From NCBI RefSeq assembly GCF_004345825.1, contig NZ_SLXM01000002.1, positions 248,001 to 312,000 on the forward strand: DNA of 64,000 nucleotides. The letters are read 5' to 3'. Below, piece by piece: positions 1-8,857 of the stretch. Source of the stretch: Tenacibaculum skagerrakense (lineage in GTDB: Bacteria; Bacteroidota; Bacteroidia; Flavobacteriales; Flavobacteriaceae). The stretch's first letter is position 1; every line of letters begins with the position of its first letter. The notes beneath the pieces are model-generated. The model was not told the origin of the DNA. It did not search any database and was given only the letters and a program-made list of their open reading frames with translations. The position numbers and the translations under genes were made by a program.

Positions 1-899
1 TCGTTGGAAGTTTTTTAGGGGTTTGGTATCCTATAAATAATACCTTAAATAAGGTTAATATAGAAGGTGAAACTGTTTTTACAGTTAATCATATAGATAT
101 AGGATATTCCTTAATTATTTTTTCTCTAGCTATTTTAACTACAATTGGATTTCAAGTTTTATCCAATTTTGCAAATGATTATGGAGATGGAATCAAAGGG
201 ACGGATAAAGAAAGAGAAGGAGAAGTAAGAATGGTAGCTTCGGGAGCTATTACTCCTCAACAAATGAAGAAAGCTATGATTTTCACGACAGTCTTTACTT
301 TAATTGTGGCTATAGCTTTAATATATGTTGTTTTTGGTAAAGATAATTTTGGGTTTTCATTATTGTTTTTTGGTTTAGGTATTGCTTCTATAGTAGCAGC
401 AATTAAATATACTGTTGGAAATTCAGCTTATGGTTATAGTGGTTTAGGAGATTTATTTGTGTTTCTTTTTTTTGGAATTTTAGCTGTAGTTGGAACCTAT
501 TTCTTGTTTACTAAACAATTAAACTTTACCATATTTTTGCCAGCATTTACTATTGGAGCATTGAGTACTGCGGTACTGAATTTAAATAATATGAGAGACC
601 GAGTAAATGATGCCAAAGTTGGAAAAAATACACTAGTCGTAAAAATAGGTAGTGAATTCGCTAAATATTATCACTATTACCTAATAGCTTCATCATTTTT
701 ATTTGCTTTGCTATACGTGGTTATTCATTTTAGAAGTCCATTTCAATTTTTATTTATCATAGCTTATGTTCCATTAATTAAGCATTTGTTTTTTGTTGAA
801 AAGAACAAAGACGAACGTTTATTAGATGGAGAGTTAAAGAAAGTGGCGTTAAGTACTTTTTTATTTGCATTGCTTTTCGGACTAGGAAACGTTTTGTAA
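1..899 (+). CDS. menA: 1,4-dihydroxy-2-naphthoate polyprenyltransferase, 5' partial
   Basis: UbiA-family membrane prenyltransferase that attaches the polyprenyl chain to 1,4-dihydroxy-2-naphthoate, the membrane step of menaquinone synthesis. The reading frame is open from the first bases of the window, so the true start lies upstream. The ATG at 231 is internal, because the conserved NDYGDGIKGTD motif (Asp-rich, Mg-diphosphate binding) is encoded before it, followed by RMVASGAITP. The second aspartate-rich region, NNMRDRVNDAKVGKNTL, is near residue 125 counting from the ATG at 231. Several hydrophobic helices follow the family pattern. menC and menE lie downstream on the same strand, which supports the MenA call over other UbiA enzymes. 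Confidence 0.93.
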   Translation, partial: VGSFLGVWYPINNTLNKVNIEGETVFTVNHIDIGYSLIIFSLAILTTIGFQVLSNFANDYGDGIKGTDKEREGEVRMVASGAITPQQMKKAMIFTTVFTLIVAIALIYVVFGKDNFGFSLLFFGLGIASIVAAIKYTVGNSAYGYSGLGDLFVFLFFGILAVVGTYFLFTKQLNFTIFLPAFTIGALSTAVLNLNNMRDRVNDAKVGKNTLVVKIGSEFAKYYHYYLIASSFLFALLYVVIHFRSPFQFLFIIAYVPLIKHLFFVEKNKDERLLDGELKKVALSTFLFALLFGLGNVL

Positions 900-921
900 C
901 TTTAGAGGAAAAGTAAGCAAA

Positions 922-1740
922 ATGAAAAACATAATTTACATTTATATTACTGTGCTATTTTTAATTAGTTGTCATAGTGAAAGTAATAGTTTAAAAGATA
1001 TTGGAGAGCTACCAAGTTATGAGGTAGAGCACGCTATTTTTAATTATACTCAACCTAATAAAGAGAAAATCCAAACTGTACAAAGAAAACTGATAAAGAG
1101 AGGTAATGTTTCTTTTGAAGTTGATGATTTAAGTGTAACTACAACTAACATAAAAACCTCGGTAAAAAAGTTCAATGGATATATAGCAGAGGAAAAAAGC
1201 GAAAAAGGATATTACAGTAACGATGTTACCATTACAGTTAGAGTACCAAACACCAATTTTGATACCTTTTTAAGTGAAATTTCCAAAGGTGTTAAAGAGT
1301 TTGATGAAAAAAACATTAGCGTAAGCGATGTAACTGAAGAGTTTTTAGATGTTTCGGCTAGAATCAAAACCAAAAAAGAATTAGAGAATAGATATTTACA
1401 ACTTTTAGCGAAAGCAAAAAACGTTAAAGAAATTCTTGAGGTTGAAAAGGAATTAGAGCAAGTTAGATCAGATATAGAAAGAGCTGAAGGACGACTTGAA
1501 TTTTTAGAGAACAATGTTTCATTCTCTACTTTAAAAATTAAATTTTACAAGAAAATCGAACAGAAAATAACTGAAGATAGTTTTGGTGGTAATATTTTAA
1601 AAGCCTTTAAAGATGGTTTTGATGGTTTAAAATCACTGTTTTTATTTTTAATTACTATTTGGCCATTATTAATTATTACTACTGCCATTTATATTTTTGT
1701 TCGAAGAAGATTAAAAAACAAACAACAACTTAATTCATGA
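922..1740 (+). CDS. DUF4349 domain lipoprotein
   Basis: 272 residues. The N-terminus is a lipoprotein signal ending in LFLISC, so the mature protein is probably tethered to a membrane through Cys17. Residues about 55-210 match the DUF4349 pattern: RKLIKRGNVSFEV, a two-strand region with TITVRVPNTNFDTFL, then a long Lys/Glu coiled coil (KKELENRYLQLLAKAKNVKEILEVEKEL split by charged heptads). A transmembrane helix (about 238-260) is followed by a basic RRRLKNK tail. The biochemical function of the family is unknown to me. The stop overlaps the next ATG by four bases, so translation is probably coupled with the following hydrolase. Confidence 0.82.
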   Translation: MKNIIYIYITVLFLISCHSESNSLKDIGELPSYEVEHAIFNYTQPNKEKIQTVQRKLIKRGNVSFEVDDLSVTTTNIKTSVKKFNGYIAEEKSEKGYYSNDVTITVRVPNTNFDTFLSEISKGVKEFDEKNISVSDVTEEFLDVSARIKTKKELENRYLQLLAKAKNVKEILEVEKELEQVRSDIERAEGRLEFLENNVSFSTLKIKFYKKIEQKITEDSFGGNILKAFKDGFDGLKSLFLFLITIWPLLIITTAIYIFVRRRLKNKQQLNS

Positions 1741-2414
1741 AAATAACATTCTACGGTCATGCCTGTTTTGGTATTGAAATAGAAAATAAACACATTGTAA
1801 TAGATCCATTTATAACTGGAAACTCAGCTGCATCACATATAGATATTACTAAAATAAAAGCAGATTATATTTTAGTAACACATGCACATCAAGATCATAT
1901 TTTAGATGTTGAAGCTATAGCAAATAACACAGGAGCACTTATAATTTCAAACTATGAAATATATCTGCATTACACAGCAAAAGGGCTCAAATCTCATCCT
2001 TTAAATCATGGAGGAACTCTAAAAACCAGAGTTTTTTCTACAAAATATGTTAATGCGGTGCATACTTCTTCTTTTCCTGATGGAAGTTATGGTGGACAAC
2101 CAGGTGGGTTTGTTATAACTACAAATGAAAAATCATTGTACATAGCTGGGGATACTGCTGTAACTATGGATATGAAATTAATTCCGATGACAACGAAGTT
2201 AACAGCATCTATTTTTCCAATTGGAGACAATTTTACCATGGGAGTGGAAGATGCTATTATAGCTTCTGATTTGGTAGAATGTAATAAAGTAATTGGTTGT
2301 CATTTTAATACATTTCCGCCAATAGAAATTAATGTTGATGATGCTAAGAAAAAGTTTTCAGGGGCAAATAAAGAATTGTTAATCCTAGAAATAGGTCAGT
2401 CTATAGAAATTTAA
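1737..2414 (+). CDS. UPF0173-type metal-dependent hydrolase (beta-lactamase fold)
   Basis: 225 residues, cytoplasmic, no signal peptide. The start MKITFYGHACFGIEI is typical of UPF0173. The metallo-beta-lactamase signature HxHxDH is present as THAHQDH (His49, His51, Asp53, His54), with later ligands in YIAGDTAVT (Asp) and VIGCHFNTFP (His). The fold and the two-metal site are clear, but the substrate is unknown for this family. It shares an ATGA overlap with the upstream DUF4349 gene and has one base before the next start, so it belongs to the men-containing operon. Nothing indicates a role in menaquinone synthesis itself. Confidence 0.88.
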   Translation: MKITFYGHACFGIEIENKHIVIDPFITGNSAASHIDITKIKADYILVTHAHQDHILDVEAIANNTGALIISNYEIYLHYTAKGLKSHPLNHGGTLKTRVFSTKYVNAVHTSSFPDGSYGGQPGGFVITTNEKSLYIAGDTAVTMDMKLIPMTTKLTASIFPIGDNFTMGVEDAIIASDLVECNKVIGCHFNTFPPIEINVDDAKKKFSGANKELLILEIGQSIEI

Positions 2415-2415
2415 A

Positions 2416-2934
2416 ATGAAGATAATCAAAATAATTTTAGGAGTCATAATATCGTTTGCTGTTATTTTCTTATCAACAGGACTTATTTTTAAGGAAACAG
2501 CTTACACGACTCAAGTAGAGGTTCAGAAGCCTTTAGAAGAAGTATTTGCTTTATTCAATGATAGTTCAAAAATTACTAATTGGATACCAGAGTTACAATC
2601 AATTGAACCTATTGATGTAAAACCTGAAAAAACAGGTAGTACTTATAAAATGGTTGTTGAAAATAAAAACGGAGAGAAAATTACATTACAAGAGAAAGTA
2701 ATGGCGTATGTTCCTAACGAAAAAGTAACATTGTTTTTTAATGCTGAAACCATGCTGAAAACAGATGACTATACATTTAGTTTTGATAATGGTATTACTA
2801 CAATTACAAATAATTCCGTTTGTAGAGGGAATTCGTATTTAGTGAGTTGTGTTTTTCCTTATTTCAAGTCAGTTTTTAAAGAGCAAGACCAAGGATATTT
2901 AAATAATTTCAAATCATATATAGAGAAAAATTAA
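2416..2934 (+). CDS. SRPBCC-family (START-like) protein with N-terminal membrane segment
   Basis: 172 residues. Residues about 4-24 form one hydrophobic segment (signal anchor). The rest resembles the SRPBCC/polyketide-cyclase fold: VEVQKPLEEVFALFNDSSKITNW at the start of the domain, IEPIDVKPEKTGSTYKM in the central sheet, and a C-terminal amphipathic helix (QGYLNNFKSYIEKN). Proteins of this fold bind small hydrophobic ligands in a cavity. No catalytic residues can be assigned. It follows the hydrolase by one base and precedes menC by four bases, so it is co-transcribed. Confidence 0.75.
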   Translation: MKIIKIILGVIISFAVIFLSTGLIFKETAYTTQVEVQKPLEEVFALFNDSSKITNWIPELQSIEPIDVKPEKTGSTYKMVVENKNGEKITLQEKVMAYVPNEKVTLFFNAETMLKTDDYTFSFDNGITTITNNSVCRGNSYLVSCVFPYFKSVFKEQDQGYLNNFKSYIEKN

Positions 2935-2938
2935 TAGT

Positions 2939-3979
2939 TTGACTCAGGCTAAATTTTACAGGTATATTCTAGAATTTAAACGTCCAAGCGGAACTTCTAG
3001 AGGAGTTTTAAAAACCAAGGAAACATTTTTCTTGTTGTTAAAAGACGGAGAAAAACAAGGTGTTGGTGAATGTGGGTTATTTCGTGGATTAAGTATTGAC
3101 GATCGCCCTGATTACGAAGAAAAGCTACAATGGGTTTGTAATAATATTCATTTAGGTTTAGAGGAACTCTTAAAAAACACTACTGAATTTCCTTCAATAC
3201 AATTTGGTTTAGAACAGGCATTTTTATCGTTAAAAAGTGATGATAAATTTGAGTTGTTCCCTTCGGATTTCACAAAAAAGCAAAGCCCAATTTCAATAAA
3301 TGGATTGATTTGGATGGGAGATAAACAATACATGAAAGAACAAATTCAAGATAAGATTGAACAAGGTTTTTCATGTATAAAAATGAAGATTGGTGCGATT
3401 GATTTTGAAGAAGAGCTACGGTTACTTAACTATATTCGAGACGAGTTTACTGAAAAAGATATTGAACTACGTGTTGATGCTAATGGAGCTTTTTTACCTG
3501 AAGAAGCATTTGTTAAACTTGAAAAATTATCCAAGTTCAAACTACATTCTATAGAGCAACCTATCAAACAAGGTCAGTGGCAAGAAATGGCTAAGCTGTG
3601 TGAAACTACTCCATTGCCAATTGCTTTAGATGAGGAGTTAATTGGCGTTTTTTCAATAGCTGATAAAAAGAAGTTAATCGAAACTATAAACCCTCAATAC
3701 ATAATTTTAAAACCAAGTTTAGTTGGTGGATTTGCAGGAAGTAAAGAATGGATTAATCTTTCGGAAAGCAAAAATATTGGTTGGTGGATAACTTCTGCAC
3801 TAGAAAGTAATATAGGACTTAATGCTATTGCGCAATGGACGTATACATTACATAGCAAAATGCCTCAGGGTTTAGGAACTGGAGGTTTATTTACAAACAA
3901 TTTTGAGAGTCCGTTGGTTGTAAATAAAGGTGGATTACTATACGATTCGAAGTTACAGTGGGACTTTAATTTAATTTAA
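2939..3979 (+). CDS. menC: o-succinylbenzoate synthase (enolase superfamily)
   Basis: Dehydrates SHCHC to o-succinylbenzoate in menaquinone synthesis. It has the enolase-superfamily layout: an N-terminal capping domain, then a TIM barrel. The catalytic lysine motif is IKMK (Lys148/Lys150), metal ligands are Asp180 (RVDANG), Glu206 (SIEQP) and Asp231 (LDEEL), and the second lysine is Lys258 (ILKPS). At 346 residues the length is normal. The only start close to the preceding stop is TTG at 2939, giving MTQAKFYRYILEFKRPSGTSRG; the family-typical FKRPSGTSRGVLKTKETFF follows at once, so this start is favoured. It is six bases upstream of the CPBP gene and close to menE. Confidence 0.93.
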   Translation: MTQAKFYRYILEFKRPSGTSRGVLKTKETFFLLLKDGEKQGVGECGLFRGLSIDDRPDYEEKLQWVCNNIHLGLEELLKNTTEFPSIQFGLEQAFLSLKSDDKFELFPSDFTKKQSPISINGLIWMGDKQYMKEQIQDKIEQGFSCIKMKIGAIDFEEELRLLNYIRDEFTEKDIELRVDANGAFLPEEAFVKLEKLSKFKLHSIEQPIKQGQWQEMAKLCETTPLPIALDEELIGVFSIADKKKLIETINPQYIILKPSLVGGFAGSKEWINLSESKNIGWWITSALESNIGLNAIAQWTYTLHSKMPQGLGTGGLFTNNFESPLVVNKGGLLYDSKLQWDFNLI

Positions 3980-3985
3980 AAGAAT

Positions 3986-4921
3986 ATGAATTACATTCAA
4001 CAAGCTTATAAAGGAGATTTAGGATTTTGGAAATACATTGTGATTCCTTTTTTGTTTATTGGAATTGTGATTTTAAACATGGTTGCTATTGAAGTGTTTG
4101 ATATTGATCAAAACGCAACTATAAAGAAAGAGATAGCTGATAAAGGTGAAAATTTGGTTTTATTTGAGTCGATGATAACCTTTGTTGTATTTCTAGGGAT
4201 GTTACTTTTATGGGTAAAATACATTCATAGACAAACCATAACTTCACTAACAACTTCAAGAAAAAAGATTGATTGGAAACGTATCTGGTTTGCCTTTTTT
4301 ATATGGGGTGGGATTACTGCAGGTTTTGTTTTTGTTGGATATTTTTTAGAACCTGAATCTATGAAGTGGAATTTCCAGCTAAATAAGTTTTTAGGCCTTT
4401 TTTTAATTGGAATTATAATGATACCTATTCAAACGAGTTTTGAGGAATATTTGTTTAGAGGATATCTTTTACAAGGAATTGGAGCTAAGTTTAAGAGTAG
4501 AATGATTCCGCTAATTATTACTTCCGTTATATTCGGATTATTACACATTGCTAACCCAGAAGTTGGAAAACTAGGCTATGTGGTAATGGTGTATTATATA
4601 GGAACAGGTTTGTTTTTAGGAATAATTACATTGTTAGATGAAGGGTTGGAATTAGCTTTAGGTTTTCATGCTGCTAACAACTTAGTCGGAGCTTTATTAG
4701 TAACAGCAGATTGGACTGCTTTTCAGACAAATTCTATTTTTAAAGATGTATCTGAACCAGATGTTTATTTCGATATTTTAATTCCTGTTTTAGTTTTTTA
4801 CCCTTTATTACTATTGTTATTTGCCAAGAAGTATTCATGGTCTAATTGGAAAGAAAAAATAGCAGGAAGAATTGAAAAACCTAACCTTGAGACTGAAGAG
4901 AAAACTCAAGAATTAGCTTAG
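3986..4921 (+). CDS. CPBP-family intramembrane metalloprotease
   Basis: 311 residues with about eight hydrophobic segments. The CPBP/Abi signature is complete: EEYLFRGYL (Glu153, Glu154, Arg158), then FGLLHIANP (His187) and GFHAANNL in a later helix. These polar residues within membrane helices form the glutamyl-protease site in Rce1-like enzymes. Members act in protein maturation or bacteriocin self-immunity; the substrate here is unknown. A hydrophilic tail rich in Glu and Lys follows the last helix. It sits between menC and menE with gaps of six and eight bases, which suggests co-transcription rather than a direct role in quinone synthesis. Confidence 0.88.
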   Translation: MNYIQQAYKGDLGFWKYIVIPFLFIGIVILNMVAIEVFDIDQNATIKKEIADKGENLVLFESMITFVVFLGMLLLWVKYIHRQTITSLTTSRKKIDWKRIWFAFFIWGGITAGFVFVGYFLEPESMKWNFQLNKFLGLFLIGIIMIPIQTSFEEYLFRGYLLQGIGAKFKSRMIPLIITSVIFGLLHIANPEVGKLGYVVMVYYIGTGLFLGIITLLDEGLELALGFHAANNLVGALLVTADWTAFQTNSIFKDVSEPDVYFDILIPVLVFYPLLLLLFAKKYSWSNWKEKIAGRIEKPNLETEEKTQELA

Positions 4922-4929
4922 TTTTTACA

Positions 4930-5991
4930 ATGAGTTTTTTAGATATTCATCCAAGTTTTAAGCTGAATGGTAAAAGCTTTAAGAGTAAAGAAGAACTGTT
5001 ATCTTACGCTTTACATGTATCAGATTCTTTTAGTACTTTTTTTAAAGAATGGTTTGATAAAAAAGAAGTGCTAATTGTTAATACTTCTGGTTCTACGGGA
5101 ACTCCGAAACCAATTCAATTAAAAAAGGAATATATGAAAAACTCAGCATTAGCAACTGGAGAGTTTTTCAATATAAAGGAAGGTGCTTCAGCGCTTTTAT
5201 GTATGTCTACAGATTATATAGCAGGTAAAATGATGCTTGTTAGAGCGATGGTTTTAGGTTGGGATATAGATGTTATTGAACCAATTTCAAACCCGCTTTC
5301 TGTAAATAAAAAGAGCTATGTTTTTTCTGCAATGGTTCCCCTACAGCTTCAGAATTCTATTAAAGAAATAGATAGGGTAAAACTACTTATTGTAGGAGGA
5401 GGAGTGGTTTCGGAAACACTTCAAAGTCAGATTCAAAATATAAAAACAAAGGTTTTTGCTACGTATGGAATGACTGAAACTATTACTCACATTGCTGTAA
5501 AAAAACTGAATCATATTGAAGAAAGAGCTTCATTTTATTGTGCTTTACCAAATGTTGAAATTTACATAGATAATAGAAGTTGTTTGGTAATTAAAGCACC
5601 AAAAGTTTCGGATGAACTAGTAATTACTAATGACGTAGTACAATTGGTTTCAGAGAATGAATTCGAATGGCTTGGTAGGTATGATAACGTAATTAATTCG
5701 GGAGGTATAAAATTGCACCCAGAAATAATAGAACATAAGCTTTCTAAAGTTTTAGGTAAACGATTTTTTACAATTGGAATTCCAGATCAACAATTGGGTG
5801 AAAAAATGGTGTTGATTGTGGAAGGAGATGAAAGTTTAGCTGATGAAAATGAGCTATTAAATACTATAAAACTTGAAGAATCAATATCTAAGTATGAGGT
5901 TCCTAAAAGGGTGTTTTTTGTGAAAAAGTTCATAGAAACTGAGACAAAAAAAATCCAACGTACAAAAACATTGGATTTAATTTTTAAATAA
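4930..5991 (+). CDS. menE: o-succinylbenzoate-CoA ligase (AMP-binding enzyme)
   Basis: Activates o-succinylbenzoate with ATP and CoA for menaquinone synthesis. The P-loop-like motif is SGSTGTPK (residues 53-60), the adenylate motif ATYGMTET follows, then GRYDNVINSGGIKLHPEIIE in the hinge region. The C-terminal lysine region is KKIQRTKTL. At 353 residues it is shorter than E. coli MenE, as is usual in Flavobacteriia, where the N-terminal part is trimmed. It is the last gene of the forward run. The next gene is convergent with only 12 bases between stops, so the operon ends here. Confidence 0.88.
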   Translation: MSFLDIHPSFKLNGKSFKSKEELLSYALHVSDSFSTFFKEWFDKKEVLIVNTSGSTGTPKPIQLKKEYMKNSALATGEFFNIKEGASALLCMSTDYIAGKMMLVRAMVLGWDIDVIEPISNPLSVNKKSYVFSAMVPLQLQNSIKEIDRVKLLIVGGGVVSETLQSQIQNIKTKVFATYGMTETITHIAVKKLNHIEERASFYCALPNVEIYIDNRSCLVIKAPKVSDELVITNDVVQLVSENEFEWLGRYDNVINSGGIKLHPEIIEHKLSKVLGKRFFTIGIPDQQLGEKMVLIVEGDESLADENELLNTIKLEESISKYEVPKRVFFVKKFIETETKKIQRTKTLDLIFK

Positions 5992-6003
5992 GTAAAGAGA
6001 CTG

Positions 6004-6603
6004 TTATCTGTCAACGTCTAAGAACTCTTTAGTGTCAAACATATTTTGATAATCAGCTAACGAAATACCATAGGTCTCCTCCGTGTAATTCTCTGTTTTA
6101 TCGATTTTGTAGATTCTACTTTGTTTTCCTATTTCAAATTTATTTTGCGCAAAATAAACAGAATCGTTTTCTACTCTGGTAATTTTTAAGGTAGAGTAAA
6201 AATCAGAAGGTTTATATTCGACAACATCACCAGCTTGAGGAGCTTTTATATATTCCACAACATCTTTTTCGTGTTGATTCACAGAATAAATTCCAAATGC
6301 AATAATTGCCGCTAATATTAAAGAACCAATCCAATAAGTAATAGGGGTTTTAACATTACGATTTACATTATCATACTTCATTCTTAATTGGTCGTTCATT
6401 TCTTTGGGTTCTAATGTAACCTTGCAATGGTCACATTCTGCAACTCCTTTTTTAGTTAAAGGAAAAACAGGAATCCAATATAAGTAGGCATATCTACCAA
6501 ATATACTTGCAGTGTATGAAGTTTGTTGTTCACAGTGGCTACACTTAACACCACTAATTTTCTCACTCTTTAAGTGAGCCCCCTTGGTTCCGTAAAAAAT
6601 CAT
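6004..6603 (-). CDS. zinc-ribbon membrane protein
   Basis: 199 residues. Near the N-terminus are two CxxC pairs (CSHCEQQ at about residue 21 and CDHCKVT at about residue 56) that probably bind one zinc. Between them is the aromatic stretch FGRYAYLYWIPVFPLTKKG. One transmembrane helix (about residues 92-110) is followed by a soluble domain of mostly beta strands. The protein resembles zinc-ribbon membrane proteins that are frequent in Flavobacteriia and have no known function. It is convergent with menE and divergent from the VWA gene. Confidence 0.7.
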   Translation of the reverse strand: MIFYGTKGAHLKSEKISGVKCSHCEQQTSYTASIFGRYAYLYWIPVFPLTKKGVAECDHCKVTLEPKEMNDQLRMKYDNVNRNVKTPITYWIGSLILAAIIAFGIYSVNQHEKDVVEYIKAPQAGDVVEYKPSDFYSTLKITRVENDSVYFAQNKFEIGKQSRIYKIDKTENYTEETYGISLADYQNMFDTKEFLDVDR

Positions 6604-6741
6604 GATTGATTGGTTTTTAGTTTTTCATTTTCGTTATAAATCTATGAAAAAAAGGAAATTAATTTTATTTTTTTTGCTTTTTTTTGATTTTGCTCATTAA
6701 AAAAAGAAGTTTACGTATCAAATGTATGAGTTCACTAATTC

Positions 6742-6749
6742 TAGGTTTG
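6742..6749 (+). promoter_or_regulatory. possible -7 element of the VWA gene
   Basis: TAGGTTTG fits the Bacteroidota -7 consensus TAnnTTTG and lies about 49 bases before the ATG at 6798. I see no clear TTG element 19-21 bases upstream, so this is a weak call. Confidence 0.35.
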
Positions 6750-6797
6750 ATAAACAAAAGATTGATTATAGTTTTATAAAAAATAAATGAAGTAACT

Positions 6798-8822
6798 ATG
6801 ATAAAAAAAATACTACTAGTGTTAATGATAAGTAGCTTATCAATAATACAAGCGCAAACAACAACAATTTCAGGAGTAGTTTCGGATGAAAGAGGTCCAC
6901 TACCAGGAGTACAAGTAATAGTAAAAGGAACTACTCGCGGTACGCAAACCGATTTCGACGGTAAATATTTCATCAAAGCCTCCAATAAAGATGTTTTGGT
7001 CTTTTCATTTATTGGAATGAAGACTAAAGAAGAAAAAGTTGGAAAAAGAACGCTTATTAATGTTTTAATGGAAGATGACTCTAATACTCTTGAAGAAGTT
7101 GTAGTTGCTGGCTACGGTACTCGCTCTAGAAAACATAAATCAACGGTAACCTACAGTATATCAACACCAATGACAATTGCAAGTCCTTCAATTTCTAGAA
7201 ATTCAAACAAAGAGATAACAAGTCCAAGTAAGAAAACTCCATTATACATTGTAGATGGAAAGCCAGTTTCATCAAAGTTTATTTCGGTGATAAATAGCAT
7301 AGATCCTAATGATATTAAAACTGTTGAAGTAATAACATCAGAAAAAGCAACCAAATTATACGGTTCTTCGGCAGTAAATGGTTGTATTATCGTTACCACT
7401 AAAAAAGGAGGTTTTCGTGTAGAAGACCAAGATTCTTATGCTGAAATTAAAGAAAACCAGTTTGAGCATGTGTTTACATCACCGTTATCTACTTTTTCAA
7501 TTGATGTTGATAAGGCTTCTTATAGTAATATCAGAAGAATGATTAACAATGGTCAAGAAATAACTGCAGATGCTGTAAAAATTGAAGAAATGATTAATTA
7601 TTTCGATTATAATTATCCTCAACCACAAGGAGAACATCCTTTTTCAATCAATACTGAATTGGTGAAAACACCTTGGAACAATAATACTAAACTTGTCAAA
7701 ATTGGATTACAAGGTAAAACATTCGAAAATCAAGAATTGCCACCATCTAACTTAACTTTTTTGATTGATGTGTCAGGTTCTATGGAATCTAGTAACAAAT
7801 TACCGCTATTAAAAAAAGCATTCAAATTATTAGTTAATCAACTTAGAAGTGAAGATAAAGTTTCGATTGTAGTATATGCCGGTGCAGCTGGTGTAGTGTT
7901 AGAACCAACTTCAGGGGATAAAAAAGAAAAGATTTTAAACGCTCTACATAATTTAGAAGCAGGAGGTTCTACAGCTGGTGGAGAAGGAATAGAATTAGCA
8001 TATAAATTAGCTGAAAAGAACTTCAAGAAGAAAGGAAATAATAGAGTAATTTTAGCTACTGATGGTGATTTTAACGTAGGAAGAAGTTCTAATAAGGAAA
8101 TGGAAAAGTTAATTGAAGAAAAAAGAAAATCAGGAGTGTTTTTATCGGTTTTAGGTTTTGGTTACGGAAATTATAAAGATGATAAACTAGAAATTTTAGC
8201 AGACAAAGGAAATGGAAATCATGCCTACATTGATACAATGCAAGAAGCTCAAAAAGTTTTTGGAAAAGAGTTTGGAGGAACACTATATACCATTGCAAAA
8301 GATGTAAAAATTCAGGTAGAGTTTAACCCGAATAAAGTAAAAGCCTATCGTTTAATTGGCTATGAAAACAGATTGCTAAATGATGAAGATTTTATCGATG
8401 ATACAAAAGACGCCGGAGAGCTAGGAAGTGGACATACAGTAACTGCTTTATACGAAGTAATTCCAGTAGGAGTGGAGAGTAAGTTTTTAAATAAAATTCA
8501 CGATTTAAAGTACACGAAAAATTCAAATGGTTCTTTTCAAGATGAATTATTAACCGTAAAGTTTAGATATAAAAAACCAGATGGCAAAAAAAGCATTGAA
8601 ATGGAAACTATAGTTAAAGATGTGGTTACATTGCCAAGTTCGGATATGAATTTTGCTTCGTCAGTAGCTTTGTTCGGGATGTATTTAAGAAAATCTAAAT
8701 TTAAAAATGAAAGAAATCTTGAAGATGTAATCCGATTAGCTTCTAACGGAAAAGGAATAGATAAAGATGGCTATAGAAGTGAATTTATACGATTGGTTAA
8801 GTCTTACAACAATATTAATTAA
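6798..8822 (+). CDS. secreted VWA-domain protein with CarbopepD and TonB-plug-like N-terminus (YfbK-like)
   Basis: 674 residues. A signal peptide (about 1-20, ending IIQAQ) is followed by a CarboxypepD_reg-like domain (24-95; SGVVSDERGPLPGVQV, TDFDGKY), the TonB-box-like EEVVVAGYGT (99-108), and a short plug-like segment (148-205; LYIVDGKPVSS, IKTVEVI, LYGSSAVNGCIIVTTKKG). Next come the VWF N-terminal region (FSIDVDKASYSNIRRMI), a VWA domain with an intact MIDAS (DVSGS 324-328) and a DUF3520-like C-terminal part. No beta-barrel follows the plug. The VWA half matches YfbK-type proteins. The gene is monocistronic between a divergent gene and a strong terminator, and a 3' fragment of a paralogue lies at 12628-12783. 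Confidence 0.85.
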   Translation: MIKKILLVLMISSLSIIQAQTTTISGVVSDERGPLPGVQVIVKGTTRGTQTDFDGKYFIKASNKDVLVFSFIGMKTKEEKVGKRTLINVLMEDDSNTLEEVVVAGYGTRSRKHKSTVTYSISTPMTIASPSISRNSNKEITSPSKKTPLYIVDGKPVSSKFISVINSIDPNDIKTVEVITSEKATKLYGSSAVNGCIIVTTKKGGFRVEDQDSYAEIKENQFEHVFTSPLSTFSIDVDKASYSNIRRMINNGQEITADAVKIEEMINYFDYNYPQPQGEHPFSINTELVKTPWNNNTKLVKIGLQGKTFENQELPPSNLTFLIDVSGSMESSNKLPLLKKAFKLLVNQLRSEDKVSIVVYAGAAGVVLEPTSGDKKEKILNALHNLEAGGSTAGGEGIELAYKLAEKNFKKKGNNRVILATDGDFNVGRSSNKEMEKLIEEKRKSGVFLSVLGFGYGNYKDDKLEILADKGNGNHAYIDTMQEAQKVFGKEFGGTLYTIAKDVKIQVEFNPNKVKAYRLIGYENRLLNDEDFIDDTKDAGELGSGHTVTALYEVIPVGVESKFLNKIHDLKYTKNSNGSFQDELLTVKFRYKKPDGKKSIEMETIVKDVVTLPSSDMNFASSVALFGMYLRKSKFKNERNLEDVIRLASNGKGIDKDGYRSEFIRLVKSYNNIN

Positions 8823-8830
8823 AACAAGAA

Positions 8831-8857
8831 AGCACCGCTTAAGCGGTGCTTTTTTTC
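8831..8857. terminator. intrinsic terminator shared by convergent genes
   Basis: Perfect 8-bp stem AGCACCGC / GCGGTGCT with loop TTAA, followed by seven T on the + strand. It lies just after the VWA stop and overlaps the last codons of the convergent PepSY gene (stop at 8839-8841). The minus-strand side has only a weak T tract. Confidence 0.85.

Noticed and set aside
6665..6985. Reverse-strand open frame at the start of the VWA gene
   Set aside because: It overlaps the signal peptide and CarbopepD domain of the VWA gene, has no family match and poor composition.
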